Positions 53,753 to 63,593 of a stretch of 64,000 nt of DNA are shown piece by piece. The notes beneath the pieces were generated by a model that worked only from the letters and a program-made list of their open reading frames with translations, was not told where the DNA came from and searched no databases. This DNA is from Bacteroides graminisolvens DSM 19988 = JCM 15093. GTDB taxonomy: Bacteria; Bacteroidota; Bacteroidia; Bacteroidales; Bacteroidaceae. The position numbers and the translations under genes are program-made. Within the stretch, counting starts at the first letter, position 1, and every line of letters starts with the position of its first letter. Where the stretch lies: NCBI RefSeq assembly GCF_000428125.1, contig NZ_ATZI01000005.1:1-64000 (forward strand), in the 5' to 3' direction.

Positions 53753-55921
53753 CTATTCTTTGATAGTCAGTTCATTGATGAGATGTGAGGCTCCGGCATA
53801 CTTTTCAATAATGAATAAAGTGTATCGGATGTCTACACAAGCGGCTCTTTGTGATGAAGGTCGGAAGGCTATATCGCCGGTTAATCCTTCGTAGTTTCTA
53901 TCAAAACCGGTTCCAATAAGTTCTCCTTTACTGTTGAAAACCGGACTACCTGAATTCCCTCCTGTATTATCGGTGTCGATAATGAAGCAAACAGGCATTT
54001 CTCCATTCTTCATGGCATATCGGCCAAAGTCTTTGGCTGTATACAAGGATTTTAATTTCTCAGGAACAACGAACTCCCAATTGGCAGGATCTTCTTTTTC
54101 CATCGCTCCTTTTAATGTAGTATAGTATTCATATACCACTCCATCTGACGGTTCATACGAGGCTACTTTACCATAAGTGAGCCTTAAAGTTGAATTTGCA
54201 TCCGGATAGATGGGTTTTCCTTGCTCAAGTTTTAAATCCATCATACCTTTGACCCATACTTTATGGGCAGCATCATAATTCTGATTGGCATCTTTCATGT
54301 CCAAGGCTGTTTGATAAAGTCCGTTGGTAATGGAGTTTTTAAAGAGAATCATCCAGTCTCCCTCCAAAACTTTTTCCGAAGGTTTGGCTATGAATTTATT
54401 GAAGTTTGCTTCTGAACCGAATATGGAATAACGAAAACATGCATCAACAAAGGCATCTGTATTCCCTTTAAAACGGTCATTGATGACATTGAAAATGCTG
54501 ATACGTTGTTGAGCCGGAATATATCCAGCATAAGTTGCGAGCATTCGTTTTCCTACTAAGTTTTCAACTTGGGGGTAGGGTACTGACTCGAAATACTTTT
54601 TCGCTTCTTCTTGAAGTTTAGCTTTTGCTTCAGCAATTTGAACCTTGTCTTTCTTGTGCAAGGCTTCCTGCAAAGCTGAAGTAGAAGGTATTTTCATAAA
54701 GTCGAGTGCCGTAACCAATGCTTCGCCCAGAGCTTGTTGATGATACATGGCATCTTTGCGATGGGCTACGATGCTGCGTATTTCGTCAAAAGCTTTTTGA
54801 TACGAATCGTCGCCTTTCTCTCTTCCCTTTGCCAATAATTGCTCTTGTTGTTGCTTTTTGGTATCCAATACTTTCAGTCGAACCAGTCCTTCATTCATGC
54901 CGATGGCATTTTTCCAATAGTTAGCCGATGAAGCATATTTACTAGCATAATGAATGCGAACGGCAGGGTCTTTCTGCATCTGTTCCATGAGTACTTCCTG
55001 ACGTGCTTCACGAACGTGATGACGCATGAAGTTGGTTGTTTGCATGCGTTCTTCTACTTCGTCGGAAATCATGTACCGCCAGTTGCGTCCCGGAAAGCCC
55101 ATCACAAAAGCAAAATCACCTTCCTGAATTCCGGCCAAACTGATTGTTAGATGCTTTTTTACTTTCAAAGGAACGTTGTCTTTGGAGTATGAAGCAGGTT
55201 TACCGTTTTTATCAGCATAAATTCGGAATATAGAGAAATCTCCCGTATGTCTGGGCCACATCCAGTTGTCGGTATCTGCTCCAAACTTCCCGATAGAAGA
55301 AGGAGGTGCACCTACCATACGTATGTCACTGTATACGGTTTTAATAAACAGATAATATTTGTTTCCTCCATAAAAAGCTTTTAGCTCTAGCTTAGTGGCT
55401 GGAGTTATCTCAATATTTTCTTTTTTTGCGAATCTGTCGGCTACCGTTTCCAAGTATTTGGGTGATAAATAATTGGTTCCGTTAGGATCTTCATCTTTTG
55501 TTAATTGCTCATTTACATAAGCTGTTACATCAAGAATACGATCAATAAAGGTAATGGTTAGGTCTTTGCACGGCAATTCCTCGTTACGGTTCATGGCCCA
55601 GAAACCATCGGTCAGGTAATCGTGCTCCACGCTGCTCTGTTGCTGAATAGCTCCATAACCACAATGATGGTTGGTGAGAACAAGGCCTTCAGACGATATA
55701 ACTTCTCCGGTACATCCTCCGCCAAAGTGTACAACGGCATCTTTTAACGAGATGCCGTTGGGGTTATACACTTGGTCGATCGGAATTTCAAGTCCTAGTT
55801 CCATCATAGCAACCGCATTCTGTTGCTTGAGATCAGTTAGCATCCACATTCCTTCATCAGCATTCGCTTGAAGTAATGTACTGCCCGACAGAATAAGGAT
55901 ATATAGAATTCTTTTGATCAT
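53753..55921 (-). CDS. S46 peptidase, DPP11 type (Asp/Glu-specific)
   Basis: 722 residues. Signal peptide, then catalytic His in [13 protein letters not shown], and catalytic Ser in [11 protein letters not shown]. Counting 18 residues on from this Ser reaches Arg in FDRNYEGLTGD; Arg at this place marks DPP11, which removes dipeptides after Asp or Glu. It acts in the periplasm on peptides. The next gene upstream on the same strand is its paralogue, 23 bp away. Confidence 0.88.
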   Translation of the reverse strand: MIKRILYILILSGSTLLQANADEGMWMLTDLKQQNAVAMMELGLEIPIDQVYNPNGISLKDAVVHFGGGCTGEVISSEGLVLTNHHCGYGAIQQQSSVEHDYLTDGFWAMNRNEELPCKDLTITFIDRILDVTAYVNEQLTKDEDPNGTNYLSPKYLETVADRFAKKENIEITPATKLELKAFYGGNKYYLFIKTVYSDIRMVGAPPSSIGKFGADTDNWMWPRHTGDFSIFRIYADKNGKPASYSKDNVPLKVKKHLTISLAGIQEGDFAFVMGFPGRNWRYMISDEVEERMQTTNFMRHHVREARQEVLMEQMQKDPAVRIHYASKYASSANYWKNAIGMNEGLVRLKVLDTKKQQQEQLLAKGREKGDDSYQKAFDEIRSIVAHRKDAMYHQQALGEALVTALDFMKIPSTSALQEALHKKDKVQIAEAKAKLQEEAKKYFESVPYPQVENLVGKRMLATYAGYIPAQQRISIFNVINDRFKGNTDAFVDACFRYSIFGSEANFNKFIAKPSEKVLEGDWMILFKNSITNGLYQTALDMKDANQNYDAAHKVWVKGMMDLKLEQGKPIYPDANSTLRLTYGKVASYEPSDGVVYEYYTTLKGAMEKEDPANWEFVVPEKLKSLYTAKDFGRYAMKNGEMPVCFIIDTDNTGGNSGSPVFNSKGELIGTGFDRNYEGLTGDIAFRPSSQRAACVDIRYTLFIIEKYAGASHLINELTIKE

Positions 55922-55944
55922 GTTATTATATTAAATAATTGTAG

Positions 55945-58110
55945 TTACTCAATAATGGTCATTTCGTTAATCAAGTGACCACAGTTTCCAAGCTTTTCAA
56001 CGATGAAAAGAACATAACGAATATCCAGATTGATACATCTTTGCAATTCGTTGTTGAAATTGATATCTCCACTCAATGATTCCCAGTTACCATCAAAAGC
56101 ACACCCTATTAACTCTCCGTTCTCATTGATTACCGGACTGCCTGAGTTACCGCCTGTAATGTCATTGGTTGTTAGGAAACATACGGGCATATCACCGTTA
56201 GGAAGAGCATAACGACCAAAATCTTTCTTTAGAATTAGCTCTTTTAATTTAGCCGGAACAACAAACTCTCGATCTTCGGGATTTTCTTTCTCTAGAATTC
56301 CGTTTGCTGTAGTGTAATACTTATAGTGTACACCGTCTCTTGGACTGTATGATTTCACATTACCATAAGTCAAACGAATGGTGAAGTTTGCATCAGGATA
56401 AGAAGGAACAGGAGCTTTCATTTCTCCTAAGCCTCTAACGTATGTTTTATGCAAAAGCTCAAGTTCATCGGCCAATGGATTGAGCTGTTTATTGATTTCT
56501 GTGAACTTGTTATATGCCGAGCGATAGTAACGTGCTGCCAAGTCAGATTCCAATGCTTTTTTATTGGGTTTGCTTAAGAACTTCTCCAAGTTCTCCTTGC
56601 TTGACATGATGCTGTTGCTATACATATCATCAACAAATTTATTGAAATCTCCTTTGTATTCTTTTTCAATAAATCCGTAAATATCAGGACGTTGATCAGC
56701 TGGAATCATTTCTGCATAAAGCGGGAATAATGCTTTAGCTACTTTACGGTCAACTTCATGATCGTAATCTTTATTGTGAATCCTTTCAAAAGCCTTTCGG
56801 AAATTATCCTTTAATGAATCAACCTTAGCCTTATCTTTATTTTCAATAGCTTTTAGCATGGTATCGAATGTCGTAAAAGGTGCGCTGTATTCAATTCCCA
56901 TGAGGAAAGCTTCGGTCAAACAAGTTCTCTGGTATTTTAATGGAGATGATTTTGCAACCGTTTCATCAATCAGTTTTACTACTTTTGAGTATTCATCGTT
57001 GCTCTTTTCTTTAGCGAATTGTGCAAACTTAGACTCTTGTTCGGCTTTCGTTCCTAAAACATCATTGTCAATAATAGCTTTGTTCATACCAATGGAGTTC
57101 TTCCAATAGTTAGATGATCCTGCATATTTGTTGGCATATTGAATCCTGATTTTATCACTGCTATTCATCTCTGCTTTTAGTACATCCTGACGCACTCCAC
57201 GAATACGAATGCGAGGTGAGTTGGTTGCCTCCATACGTTCTTTGACTTCAGATACGGTCAGGTATCGGCTAGTGCTGCCGGGGAATCCCATAATCATGGC
57301 ATAGTCACCTTCTTTAAGTCCTTTGATGTTGATAGCAAGATGTTTCTTGGTTTTTAACGGAGCGTTACTTGCACTATAATCGGCAGGCTCACCGTTGGCA
57401 TCTGCGTAGATACGGAACATAGAGAAATCACCTGTATGGCGAGGCCACATCCAGTTGTCGGTTTCACCTCCGAATTTACCTACCGAGGAGGGAGGAGCGG
57501 CAACCATACGTACGTCGGTATATGTTTTCTTGTAGAACATATAGAATTTGTTACCTGCGTAAAAGGGTAGTGCCTGAGGAACAATCCCTTTTTTCCCTTT
57601 CAAATCACTTTTGTCATACAACTCTTGAGCGAGTGCAGTCAGGAATTTCCCTGTGAAAGATTCCGTTTCAGTAATTTCCTTTGATGCAATTTTTGCATTT
57701 ACAATATCTGTAACATCTTCAATTCGTTCAATGAATGTAAAAGTCAGCCCCGGTGTGGGTAATTCTTTGTCTCTGGAAGTGGCCCAAAAACCGTCAGTCA
57801 AGTAATCGTGTTCCACCGAGCTATGTTGTTGAATAGAAGAATAACCGCAATGATGGTTTGTTAAAATCAAACCTTCCGATGAGATAATTTCACCGGTACA
57901 ACCTCGTCCGAAGATTCCGACAGCATCTTTTAATGATACTCCGTTGGGATTGTACAAATCGGTTGCATTCAATTTCAATCCCTGCTTCTTCATCATATCA
58001 ATAGAATGTTGTTCTTGCATCAACTGCAATAACCACATGCCCTCATCCGCTTTTGCGGGAGATAATACCAGCACAAGAAGTGCCAGCAAATAGAGCTTAA
58101 ATTTGTTCAT
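55945..58110 (-). CDS. S46 peptidase, DPP7 type (hydrophobic-specific)
   Basis: 721 residues with the same architecture: signal peptide, catalytic His in [13 protein letters not shown], catalytic Ser in [11 protein letters not shown]. Here the specificity position is Gly ([11 protein letters not shown]), as in DPP7, which prefers hydrophobic residues. The two enzymes are clearly diverged paralogues, not a recent duplication. Confidence 0.88.
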   Translation of the reverse strand: MNKFKLYLLALLVLVLSPAKADEGMWLLQLMQEQHSIDMMKKQGLKLNATDLYNPNGVSLKDAVGIFGRGCTGEIISSEGLILTNHHCGYSSIQQHSSVEHDYLTDGFWATSRDKELPTPGLTFTFIERIEDVTDIVNAKIASKEITETESFTGKFLTALAQELYDKSDLKGKKGIVPQALPFYAGNKFYMFYKKTYTDVRMVAAPPSSVGKFGGETDNWMWPRHTGDFSMFRIYADANGEPADYSASNAPLKTKKHLAINIKGLKEGDYAMIMGFPGSTSRYLTVSEVKERMEATNSPRIRIRGVRQDVLKAEMNSSDKIRIQYANKYAGSSNYWKNSIGMNKAIIDNDVLGTKAEQESKFAQFAKEKSNDEYSKVVKLIDETVAKSSPLKYQRTCLTEAFLMGIEYSAPFTTFDTMLKAIENKDKAKVDSLKDNFRKAFERIHNKDYDHEVDRKVAKALFPLYAEMIPADQRPDIYGFIEKEYKGDFNKFVDDMYSNSIMSSKENLEKFLSKPNKKALESDLAARYYRSAYNKFTEINKQLNPLADELELLHKTYVRGLGEMKAPVPSYPDANFTIRLTYGNVKSYSPRDGVHYKYYTTANGILEKENPEDREFVVPAKLKELILKKDFGRYALPNGDMPVCFLTTNDITGGNSGSPVINENGELIGCAFDGNWESLSGDINFNNELQRCINLDIRYVLFIVEKLGNCGHLINEMTIIE

Positions 58111-58136
58111 TTGTAAATTAATTTAATAAAAACATT

Positions 58137-59372
58137 TTATATATTCTCTCTCTTTATTCTTTCTAATTCATTCATAACATTGCTGGGAGCTCGTTGGTTC
58201 ATCAATTCTTTTTTCATGAAATCCATGTAAGGTGACACGTGATGAAAGAATTTTTTGTAACCTTCACAAAGATAGTTCATCCTTTTATCTCCGTTGGATG
58301 TTTCAATAAATCTGTTTTTTGGGCATTCGCCATTGCAAGCAAACAGAAACTCGCAACTGTTGCATTGTTCAGGCAATGTTTCTTGTTTGGCCCTTCCAAA
58401 ATCTAATTGTCGTTGGCCATACATCATTTCAACGATTGACTTTTCATAGATGTTGCCTAACTTATATTCTGGAAAAACATAGTGGTCACATGAATAAATA
58501 ACTCCATTAAACTCCATGACTCCGGCATGTCCGCATCTCACGTCAATGGAACACAGACCGGGTGTAACTCCCATCCAATTGGCTAAAGTGGCATCAAACA
58601 ACTGGATAAAAACCTGCCCTACGTCTTCTTTTATCCATAAGTCGAATAAGGCACATAAAAAATCACCCCACTGTTGCGGTTTAACCGAAAAAGGAGCGAG
58701 TTCGTTTGGCTTCTCATTGTTATTGGCAGATAACATGTTGCCTTCGTCAGTACTTAATCGCTCAACAACAGGAGTGAATTGTATGTAATTGCATTTAATT
58801 TCTTTGAAAAAATGATAGAATTCGGTTGGGTAATTGGCATTATAATTATTTATAGTGGCCATTGCATTCCACTGAACCCGATGTTTATTTAAGAGTTCTA
58901 TACCACTTATCACTTTCTGGAACGTTGGCTCTCCATGAATACCATGTCTGTAATAGTCATGCACATGTTCCGGTCCATCAATGGAAACACCAACTAACCA
59001 ATTGTTCTTCTTAAAGAAAGCACACCATTCATCTGTCAATAAGCTCGCATTTGTTTGAATGCAATTATCGATCATTTTTCCTCGTGCATATTTGTTTTGG
59101 TATTCAATAGCCTTTTTGTAAAATTGGAGGTTGCGTAAAGTAGGCTCTCCTCCATGCCAAGTAAAGAGTACCTCCTGGCTAGTTTGTGAAGCAATATATT
59201 CTTCCGTGAATTTCTCTAATAATGCGTCTGACAAAAACTGTTGTCTACTCTCATTGTATAGCTCTTTTTTTTGCAGATAATAACAATATTCACATGCCAG
59301 ATTACATGTTGATCCGGCAGGCTTAAGCATAACATATAGTGGTTTTGAGAAGGGAGCAGAGGTTCTTAACAT
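58137..59372 (-). CDS. anSME-type radical SAM maturase
   Basis: 411 residues. The radical SAM cluster motif is CNLACEYCYYL (Cys 23, 27, 30). A SPASM-type C-terminus brings two further Fe-S clusters: CGHAGVMEFNGVIYSCDHYVFP, and CNSCEFLFACNGECPKNRF (each read in parts). Such enzymes turn an active-site Cys or Ser of sulfatases into formylglycine. No sulfatase gene is in the window. It lies 27 bp upstream of the DPP7 gene, on the same strand. Confidence 0.88.
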   Translation of the reverse strand: MLRTSAPFSKPLYVMLKPAGSTCNLACEYCYYLQKKELYNESRQQFLSDALLEKFTEEYIASQTSQEVLFTWHGGEPTLRNLQFYKKAIEYQNKYARGKMIDNCIQTNASLLTDEWCAFFKKNNWLVGVSIDGPEHVHDYYRHGIHGEPTFQKVISGIELLNKHRVQWNAMATINNYNANYPTEFYHFFKEIKCNYIQFTPVVERLSTDEGNMLSANNNEKPNELAPFSVKPQQWGDFLCALFDLWIKEDVGQVFIQLFDATLANWMGVTPGLCSIDVRCGHAGVMEFNGVIYSCDHYVFPEYKLGNIYEKSIVEMMYGQRQLDFGRAKQETLPEQCNSCEFLFACNGECPKNRFIETSNGDKRMNYLCEGYKKFFHHVSPYMDFMKKELMNQRAPSNVMNELERIKRENI

Positions 59373-59551
59373 GGCTTTTTATTAATTGTCAAAACATAGA
59401 TTGACAGAATACTAATAAATATCGTTAGGCAAATTTAGATAAACTTATTGAATTATGGGTTTATAGCCTTTACTTAATTAGTATTATTAAAGAAATATGT
59501 CTTACGAATTTTAAATAAATAAAAAATGTTTCGTAAAATGCGATTAGATTG

Positions 59552-59559
59552 TAACTTTG
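59552..59559 (+). promoter_or_regulatory. Promoter of the DUF4369-type lipoprotein gene
   Basis: TAACTTTG, 84 nt before the ATG at 59644, in the AT-rich region 59373-59643 that also serves the divergent maturase gene. Confidence 0.5.
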
Positions 59560-59643
59560 TATGCAGATAATAATTATGAAGTGAGAATTTGTAAGTGTTT
59601 GCATTTTGCTCAATCCTTAATTTCACAATTAATAATATTCTAA

Positions 59644-60375
59644 ATGAATGTAGTTAGACCGTTATCATATTTGTTTTTGCTTTTATTACTTAGTTCTTGT
59701 GGTAATAAGTACAAAATTGAAGGAACATCTTCCGTGACTAGTCTGGATGGCAAGAAGCTATTTCTAAAGACTTTACGTAATGGTGAATGGTTTTCTTTAG
59801 ATTCCGCAGAAGTTGTTCATGGCACTTTTAAGATGAAAGGTTCCGTTGATTCTATCATGATGGTAACTTTGTATATGGATGATGAAAGCATCATGCCTTT
59901 AGTGGTTGAGGATGGAAACATAAAAATTTCTATCGATAATACGCAGATGTCGGCTAAGGGAACTCCTTTGAATGATGCCTTGTATGAATTCATAGAAAAG
60001 AAAAATTCCATGGATCTGAAGATTGAAGAATTGGAACGTAAGGAGGCCAGAATGGTAATGAATGGGGCCGATTTCGCAGTCATTCATGAAGAGTTAAACA
60101 AGGAAGGAGAGGCACTGGCAAAAGAAATGAATGAATATGTTAAGCAGTTTATTTCAACGAACTACGATAATGTATTAGGTCCTAGCGTTTTTATGATGTT
60201 ATGTAGCAATTTACCTTATCCGGTTATGACGCCTCAAATACAAGACATTATGAAAGATGCTCCTGTTACTTTTAAGGATAATTGCATGATTAAAGAATTT
60301 GTTTCTAAAGCAAAGGAAAATATGCAGCTTATTGAAGAGCATCGCCGTATGGAACAGAATGCTTCTATGCAATAA
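59644..60375 (+). CDS. DUF4369-type lipoprotein
   Basis: 243 residues with a lipoprotein signal ending LLLLLSSCG (Cys 19). The mature part starts with a beta-rich DUF4369-like domain (KKLFLKTLRNGEWFSLDSAEV, GTFKMKGSVDS), followed by helices (IEELERKEARMVMN). DUF4369 often heads thioredoxin-fold proteins in Bacteroides, but the thioredoxin domain is absent here. Function unknown. Confidence 0.7.
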   Translation: MNVVRPLSYLFLLLLLSSCGNKYKIEGTSSVTSLDGKKLFLKTLRNGEWFSLDSAEVVHGTFKMKGSVDSIMMVTLYMDDESIMPLVVEDGNIKISIDNTQMSAKGTPLNDALYEFIEKKNSMDLKIEELERKEARMVMNGADFAVIHEELNKEGEALAKEMNEYVKQFISTNYDNVLGPSVFMMLCSNLPYPVMTPQIQDIMKDAPVTFKDNCMIKEFVSKAKENMQLIEEHRRMEQNASMQ

Positions 60376-60387
60376 TGTCGCGTTCAT

Positions 60388-61143
60388 TTAGTCTTGATCT
60401 GCATTGTATATCATTCCTTTATATTTTTCGGGCAATGCACTTTCTACAGCAGAATAGGCTTCTTCCAGTGTTTCCTTAATGTTTCTGCTGCCTTTCCCTT
60501 GGGGAGCAATCGGTTTATGTATTGTCAATGTCATTTTATGCCTGTGTATCCATTTGCCGGTGCGAGGCAATATTTCAAAAGAACCATCAATGGTTACGGG
60601 TACTACTGCCAGTTGCAGGTCGTCTGCTAATTGAAATGCTCCCTTTTTAAAGTAACCCATGTGCCCTGTAAAAGTACGGGCTCCTTCAGGAAAGACAACC
60701 AATGAAACGCCGTCTTTTAGTGATTCTTTAGCTTGCAGTATAGTTTCTAATACTTTTTTGGGACCCGATCTGTCAACGAAAATGTGCCCTGCACTTTGAC
60801 ATGCTTTTCCTACAAATGGCAGTTTTCTGAGACTTTTCTTCATCATCCATTTGAAATTACGACCAATAAAGCCATAAATGAGAAAAATATCAAATGCTCC
60901 TTGGTGATTGGGCACAAAAACATAAGAAGTACGTTTATGAAGATTTTCTTTGCCTTTGACTTCTACAGGTATTAGCAGCATGATACAGATTAGTCTTGAC
61001 CAAATTCTCCCCGGGTGATAACCCCAAAAATGAGCTCCTCCAAGTATGGACCCAACAATAGTTACTAATGCGGTTAGAATGGTTAAAACGAATAAAATTG
61101 GCAGAGCAATGCAAATTTGATAGATATAGTATAGTACTTTCAT
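60388..61143 (-). CDS. plsC: 1-acyl-sn-glycerol-3-phosphate acyltransferase
   Basis: About 251 residues; an N-terminal membrane helix, then the acyltransferase motif NHQGAFD (His/Asp) and VVFPEGARTF. PlsC makes phosphatidic acid from lysophosphatidic acid. I chose ATG 61143 (MKVLYYIYQ) over 61161, since six residues of the longer form add only polar sequence. Confidence 0.88.
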   Translation of the reverse strand: MKVLYYIYQICIALPILFVLTILTALVTIVGSILGGAHFWGYHPGRIWSRLICIMLLIPVEVKGKENLHKRTSYVFVPNHQGAFDIFLIYGFIGRNFKWMMKKSLRKLPFVGKACQSAGHIFVDRSGPKKVLETILQAKESLKDGVSLVVFPEGARTFTGHMGYFKKGAFQLADDLQLAVVPVTIDGSFEILPRTGKWIHRHKMTLTIHKPIAPQGKGSRNIKETLEEAYSAVESALPEKYKGMIYNADQD

Positions 61144-61234
61144 GTTTTTCTTTATTATCAATAAAATCGACCTGTGATTAATTCTAATGCAAATATACCG
61201 ATTTTGTTTGGTGGTCGAAATATTCCATAAACAA

Positions 61235-61268
61235 AAAGAAGGCTACCCTGGAGATAGCCTTCTTTTTT
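61235..61268. terminator. Terminator after rng
   Basis: Stem AAAGAAGGCTA/TAGCCTTCTTT with A- and T-runs on both sides. It overlaps the last base of the rng stop region. Confidence 0.8.
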
Positions 61269-62841
61269 ATTTAATTTCCAATTCTTCCTTCATGTCAATT
61301 TCTTCTCCCTGAGAATCATAAAAGATATACTCAAGGAAAGCTAATTTTTGATTAGGAATAATTTTAATACCAAATCCGTATTTTACGTGCCATTTACGTT
61401 TAAGGGATAATACACCCTGATTAATGTAAGCGGCAACATACGGATGGATGTGTAACGAAAATCTTTTAACCTTCAATTTATTGACTAAATAATCAATTTT
61501 ACTCTCAAGAGATTCCGTAAAGAGAATGGAGGATTTGATTGTACCTTTACCAAAGCAAGTTGGACAGGTTTCCATTGTGTTAACGTCCATGGCTGGACGA
61601 ACTCTTTGACGTGTAATCTGCATAAGTCCAAATTTACTCAGAGGCAGAATATTATGTCTTGCTCTGTCTTTTTGCATGTTTGAGCACATGCGTTCGTAAA
61701 GCTTCTGGCGATTTTCAGCTTCATTCATGTCGATGAAGTCAATAACAATGATTCCGCCCATGTCTCTTAATCTGAATTGGCGGGCTAATTCATCGGCAGC
61801 ACCTAAGTTTACTTCCAATGCATTGGCTTCTTGTCCGTTAGCATTCTTCGTTCTATTGCCACTGTTCACGTCAACTACATGAAGAGCTTCAGTATGTTCA
61901 ATGATTAAATATGCCCCACTTTTGTATGATACGGTCTTGCCAAACGAAGATTTTATCTGTTTGGTAATACCGAAATTATCGAAGATTGTCAGCTGACCCT
62001 TATATAGCTTGACTATATTGGCGCGTTCGGGTGCAATTAATGCTACGTAATCTCTTATTTCATTGTATACAGCTTCGTTATTCACGAATATGTTCTCGAA
62101 TGAAGGATTGAATAAATCACGTAGTAAAGCAACTGCACGACTGGTTTCTTCGTAAATCAGCGTTGGATATTTAGTGGCTTTTTGTACTTTGGTAATGCTT
62201 TCTTCCCAGTGTTTAAGCAATATTTTCAGCTCCCCGTCGAGTTCGGCAACACGTTTACCTTCAGCTACTGTTCTTACTATCACACCAAAGTTTTTTGGTT
62301 TGATGCTCATTAGTAACTGTTTCAAACGCGCCCTTTCTTCGCTCGATTTAATTTTTTGAGATACAGAAACCTTATCATTGAAAGGGATCAAAACCAGATA
62401 TCTTCCTGCAAATGAAATCTCGGAAGTTAGTCTGGGGCCTTTAGTTGAAATAGGTTCTTTCACTATTTGTACAACAACTTCTTGTCCGACTTTTAGCACA
62501 TTAGAGATGCTTCCATCTTTGTCGAGATCAGGAAGAATTGTTGCTTTGGTAATTTGGGCGAGCTTCTTTTTATCACTTAAAGTTTGCTTTACGTACTTTT
62601 CGAGTGAGTTAAATTGAGGTCCTAAGTCTAAATAATGAAGGAAAGCATCTTTTTCGTAACCTACATCTACGAAGCAGGCATTTAGTCCAGGCATTAATTT
62701 CTTAACCCGACCTAAATACATATTGCCCACAGAGAAAGATATATTTCTACCTTCGCTTTGAAGTTCTACTAAGCTTTTGTCTTCGAGCAAAGCAATGGAA
62801 ACTTCTTTGGGCTGTACATCTACTACTAGTTCGCTTGTCAC
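61267..62841 (-). CDS. rng: Ribonuclease G/E
   Basis: 524 residues, starting at GTG 62841. An S1-like RNA-binding domain (about 35-130) is followed by the RNase H-like catalytic part with metal-binding VVDVNSGNR and IVIDFIDM, and the zinc-link CPTCFGKG. The C-terminus ends soon after, so it is the short RNase G form, without the degradosome tail of RNase E. It processes 16S rRNA ends and decays mRNA. Confidence 0.93.
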   Translation of the reverse strand: MTSELVVDVQPKEVSIALLEDKSLVELQSEGRNISFSVGNMYLGRVKKLMPGLNACFVDVGYEKDAFLHYLDLGPQFNSLEKYVKQTLSDKKKLAQITKATILPDLDKDGSISNVLKVGQEVVVQIVKEPISTKGPRLTSEISFAGRYLVLIPFNDKVSVSQKIKSSEERARLKQLLMSIKPKNFGVIVRTVAEGKRVAELDGELKILLKHWEESITKVQKATKYPTLIYEETSRAVALLRDLFNPSFENIFVNNEAVYNEIRDYVALIAPERANIVKLYKGQLTIFDNFGITKQIKSSFGKTVSYKSGAYLIIEHTEALHVVDVNSGNRTKNANGQEANALEVNLGAADELARQFRLRDMGGIIVIDFIDMNEAENRQKLYERMCSNMQKDRARHNILPLSKFGLMQITRQRVRPAMDVNTMETCPTCFGKGTIKSSILFTESLESKIDYLVNKLKVKRFSLHIHPYVAAYINQGVLSLKRKWHVKYGFGIKIIPNQKLAFLEYIFYDSQGEEIDMKEELEIK

Positions 62842-62982
62842 TGCTATTTCCTGATTATTAGATTAAAAATGAACGCTTAATGGAATTAATTGTTCATACT
62901 CAATGTCTTTAAACAAAGAACAAACCTGAAAGACATTAGCTTTACAAGTTTGTTCTTTATTTCTGATTACCAGACTAAAAAA

Positions 62983-63075
62983 TCATTTTTTGCTTTTATG
63001 TCTGTTCTTTCTTAGTCTTTTCTTACGCTTGTGGGTAGACATTTTATGTCTTTTTTTCTTTTTTCCGCTTGGCAT
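62983..63075 (-). CDS. 30-residue basic peptide, AURKAIP1/COX24 type
   Basis: The frame reads MPSGKKKKRHKMSTHKRKKR then LRKNRHKSKK. Twenty of 30 residues are Lys, Arg or His. The KRHKMSTHKRKKRLRKNRHK pattern is the AURKAIP1/COX24 (mitochondrial mS38-like) motif that Bacteroidetes annotate as a short ribosome-associated protein. It lies between rng and HU, and its size hides it from most gene finders. Confidence 0.75.
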   Translation of the reverse strand: MPSGKKKKRHKMSTHKRKKRLRKNRHKSKK

Positions 63076-63110
63076 AGCTAAAACGTTTTATGGGTTAATA
63101 CTCTTGTTTA

Positions 63111-63389
63111 TTATATTTTTCTAACTGCATCAGTAAAATCCTTAGCAGGTTTGAATGCCGGCGTATTGTGTTCCGGGATAATTATTGTAGTGTTTTTAGA
63201 GATGTTTCTGGCTATCTTTTGGGCTCTCTTCTTTACAATAAAGCTACCAAAGCCTCGGAGATAAACATTCTCTTCCCTTGCCAAAGAAGTGACAACTGAG
63301 TCCATAAAAGCCTCCAGCGTTTTGTATACTGTGGCTCTGTCAATCCCAGTGTTCTTTGCAATCTCGTTTACAATATCTGCCTTAGTCAT
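63111..63389 (-). CDS. HU-family DNA-binding protein
   Basis: 92 residues beginning MTKADIVNEIAKNTGIDRATV, with the HU arm signature (LRGFGSFIVKKRAQKIARN, then PEHNTPAFKPAKDF). I chose ATG 63389; a longer frame would add 50 residues that do not resemble HU. A dimer bends and coats DNA. It reads away from mutY. Confidence 0.93.
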   Translation of the reverse strand: MTKADIVNEIAKNTGIDRATVYKTLEAFMDSVVTSLAREENVYLRGFGSFIVKKRAQKIARNISKNTTIIIPEHNTPAFKPAKDFTDAVRKI

Positions 63390-63554
63390 TTTTTCTAAAA
63401 AAAATATTATTGTTATACTATATATTAAATTCGTGAATTTTGGGAATGCAAATATATGGCTTTTTAGGTTGCTAAAAAAATATCTGCAGAACATTTTTCC
63501 AAAAAACTCCTTTATCAACAGCATTGGTATGCGTTGCATACAATAAAAAAGTAT

Positions 63555-63562
63555 TATTTTTG
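63555..63562 (+). promoter_or_regulatory. Promoter of mutY
   Basis: TATTTTTG, 31 nt before ATG 63594. Confidence 0.5.
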
Positions 63563-63593
63563 AGCCGTATTTTATGAAATATAATATTATTTG

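Noticed and set aside
53753-58110. Recent duplication or assembly repeat of the S46 genes
   Set aside because: The two proteins differ throughout and in the specificity residue, so they are old paralogues.
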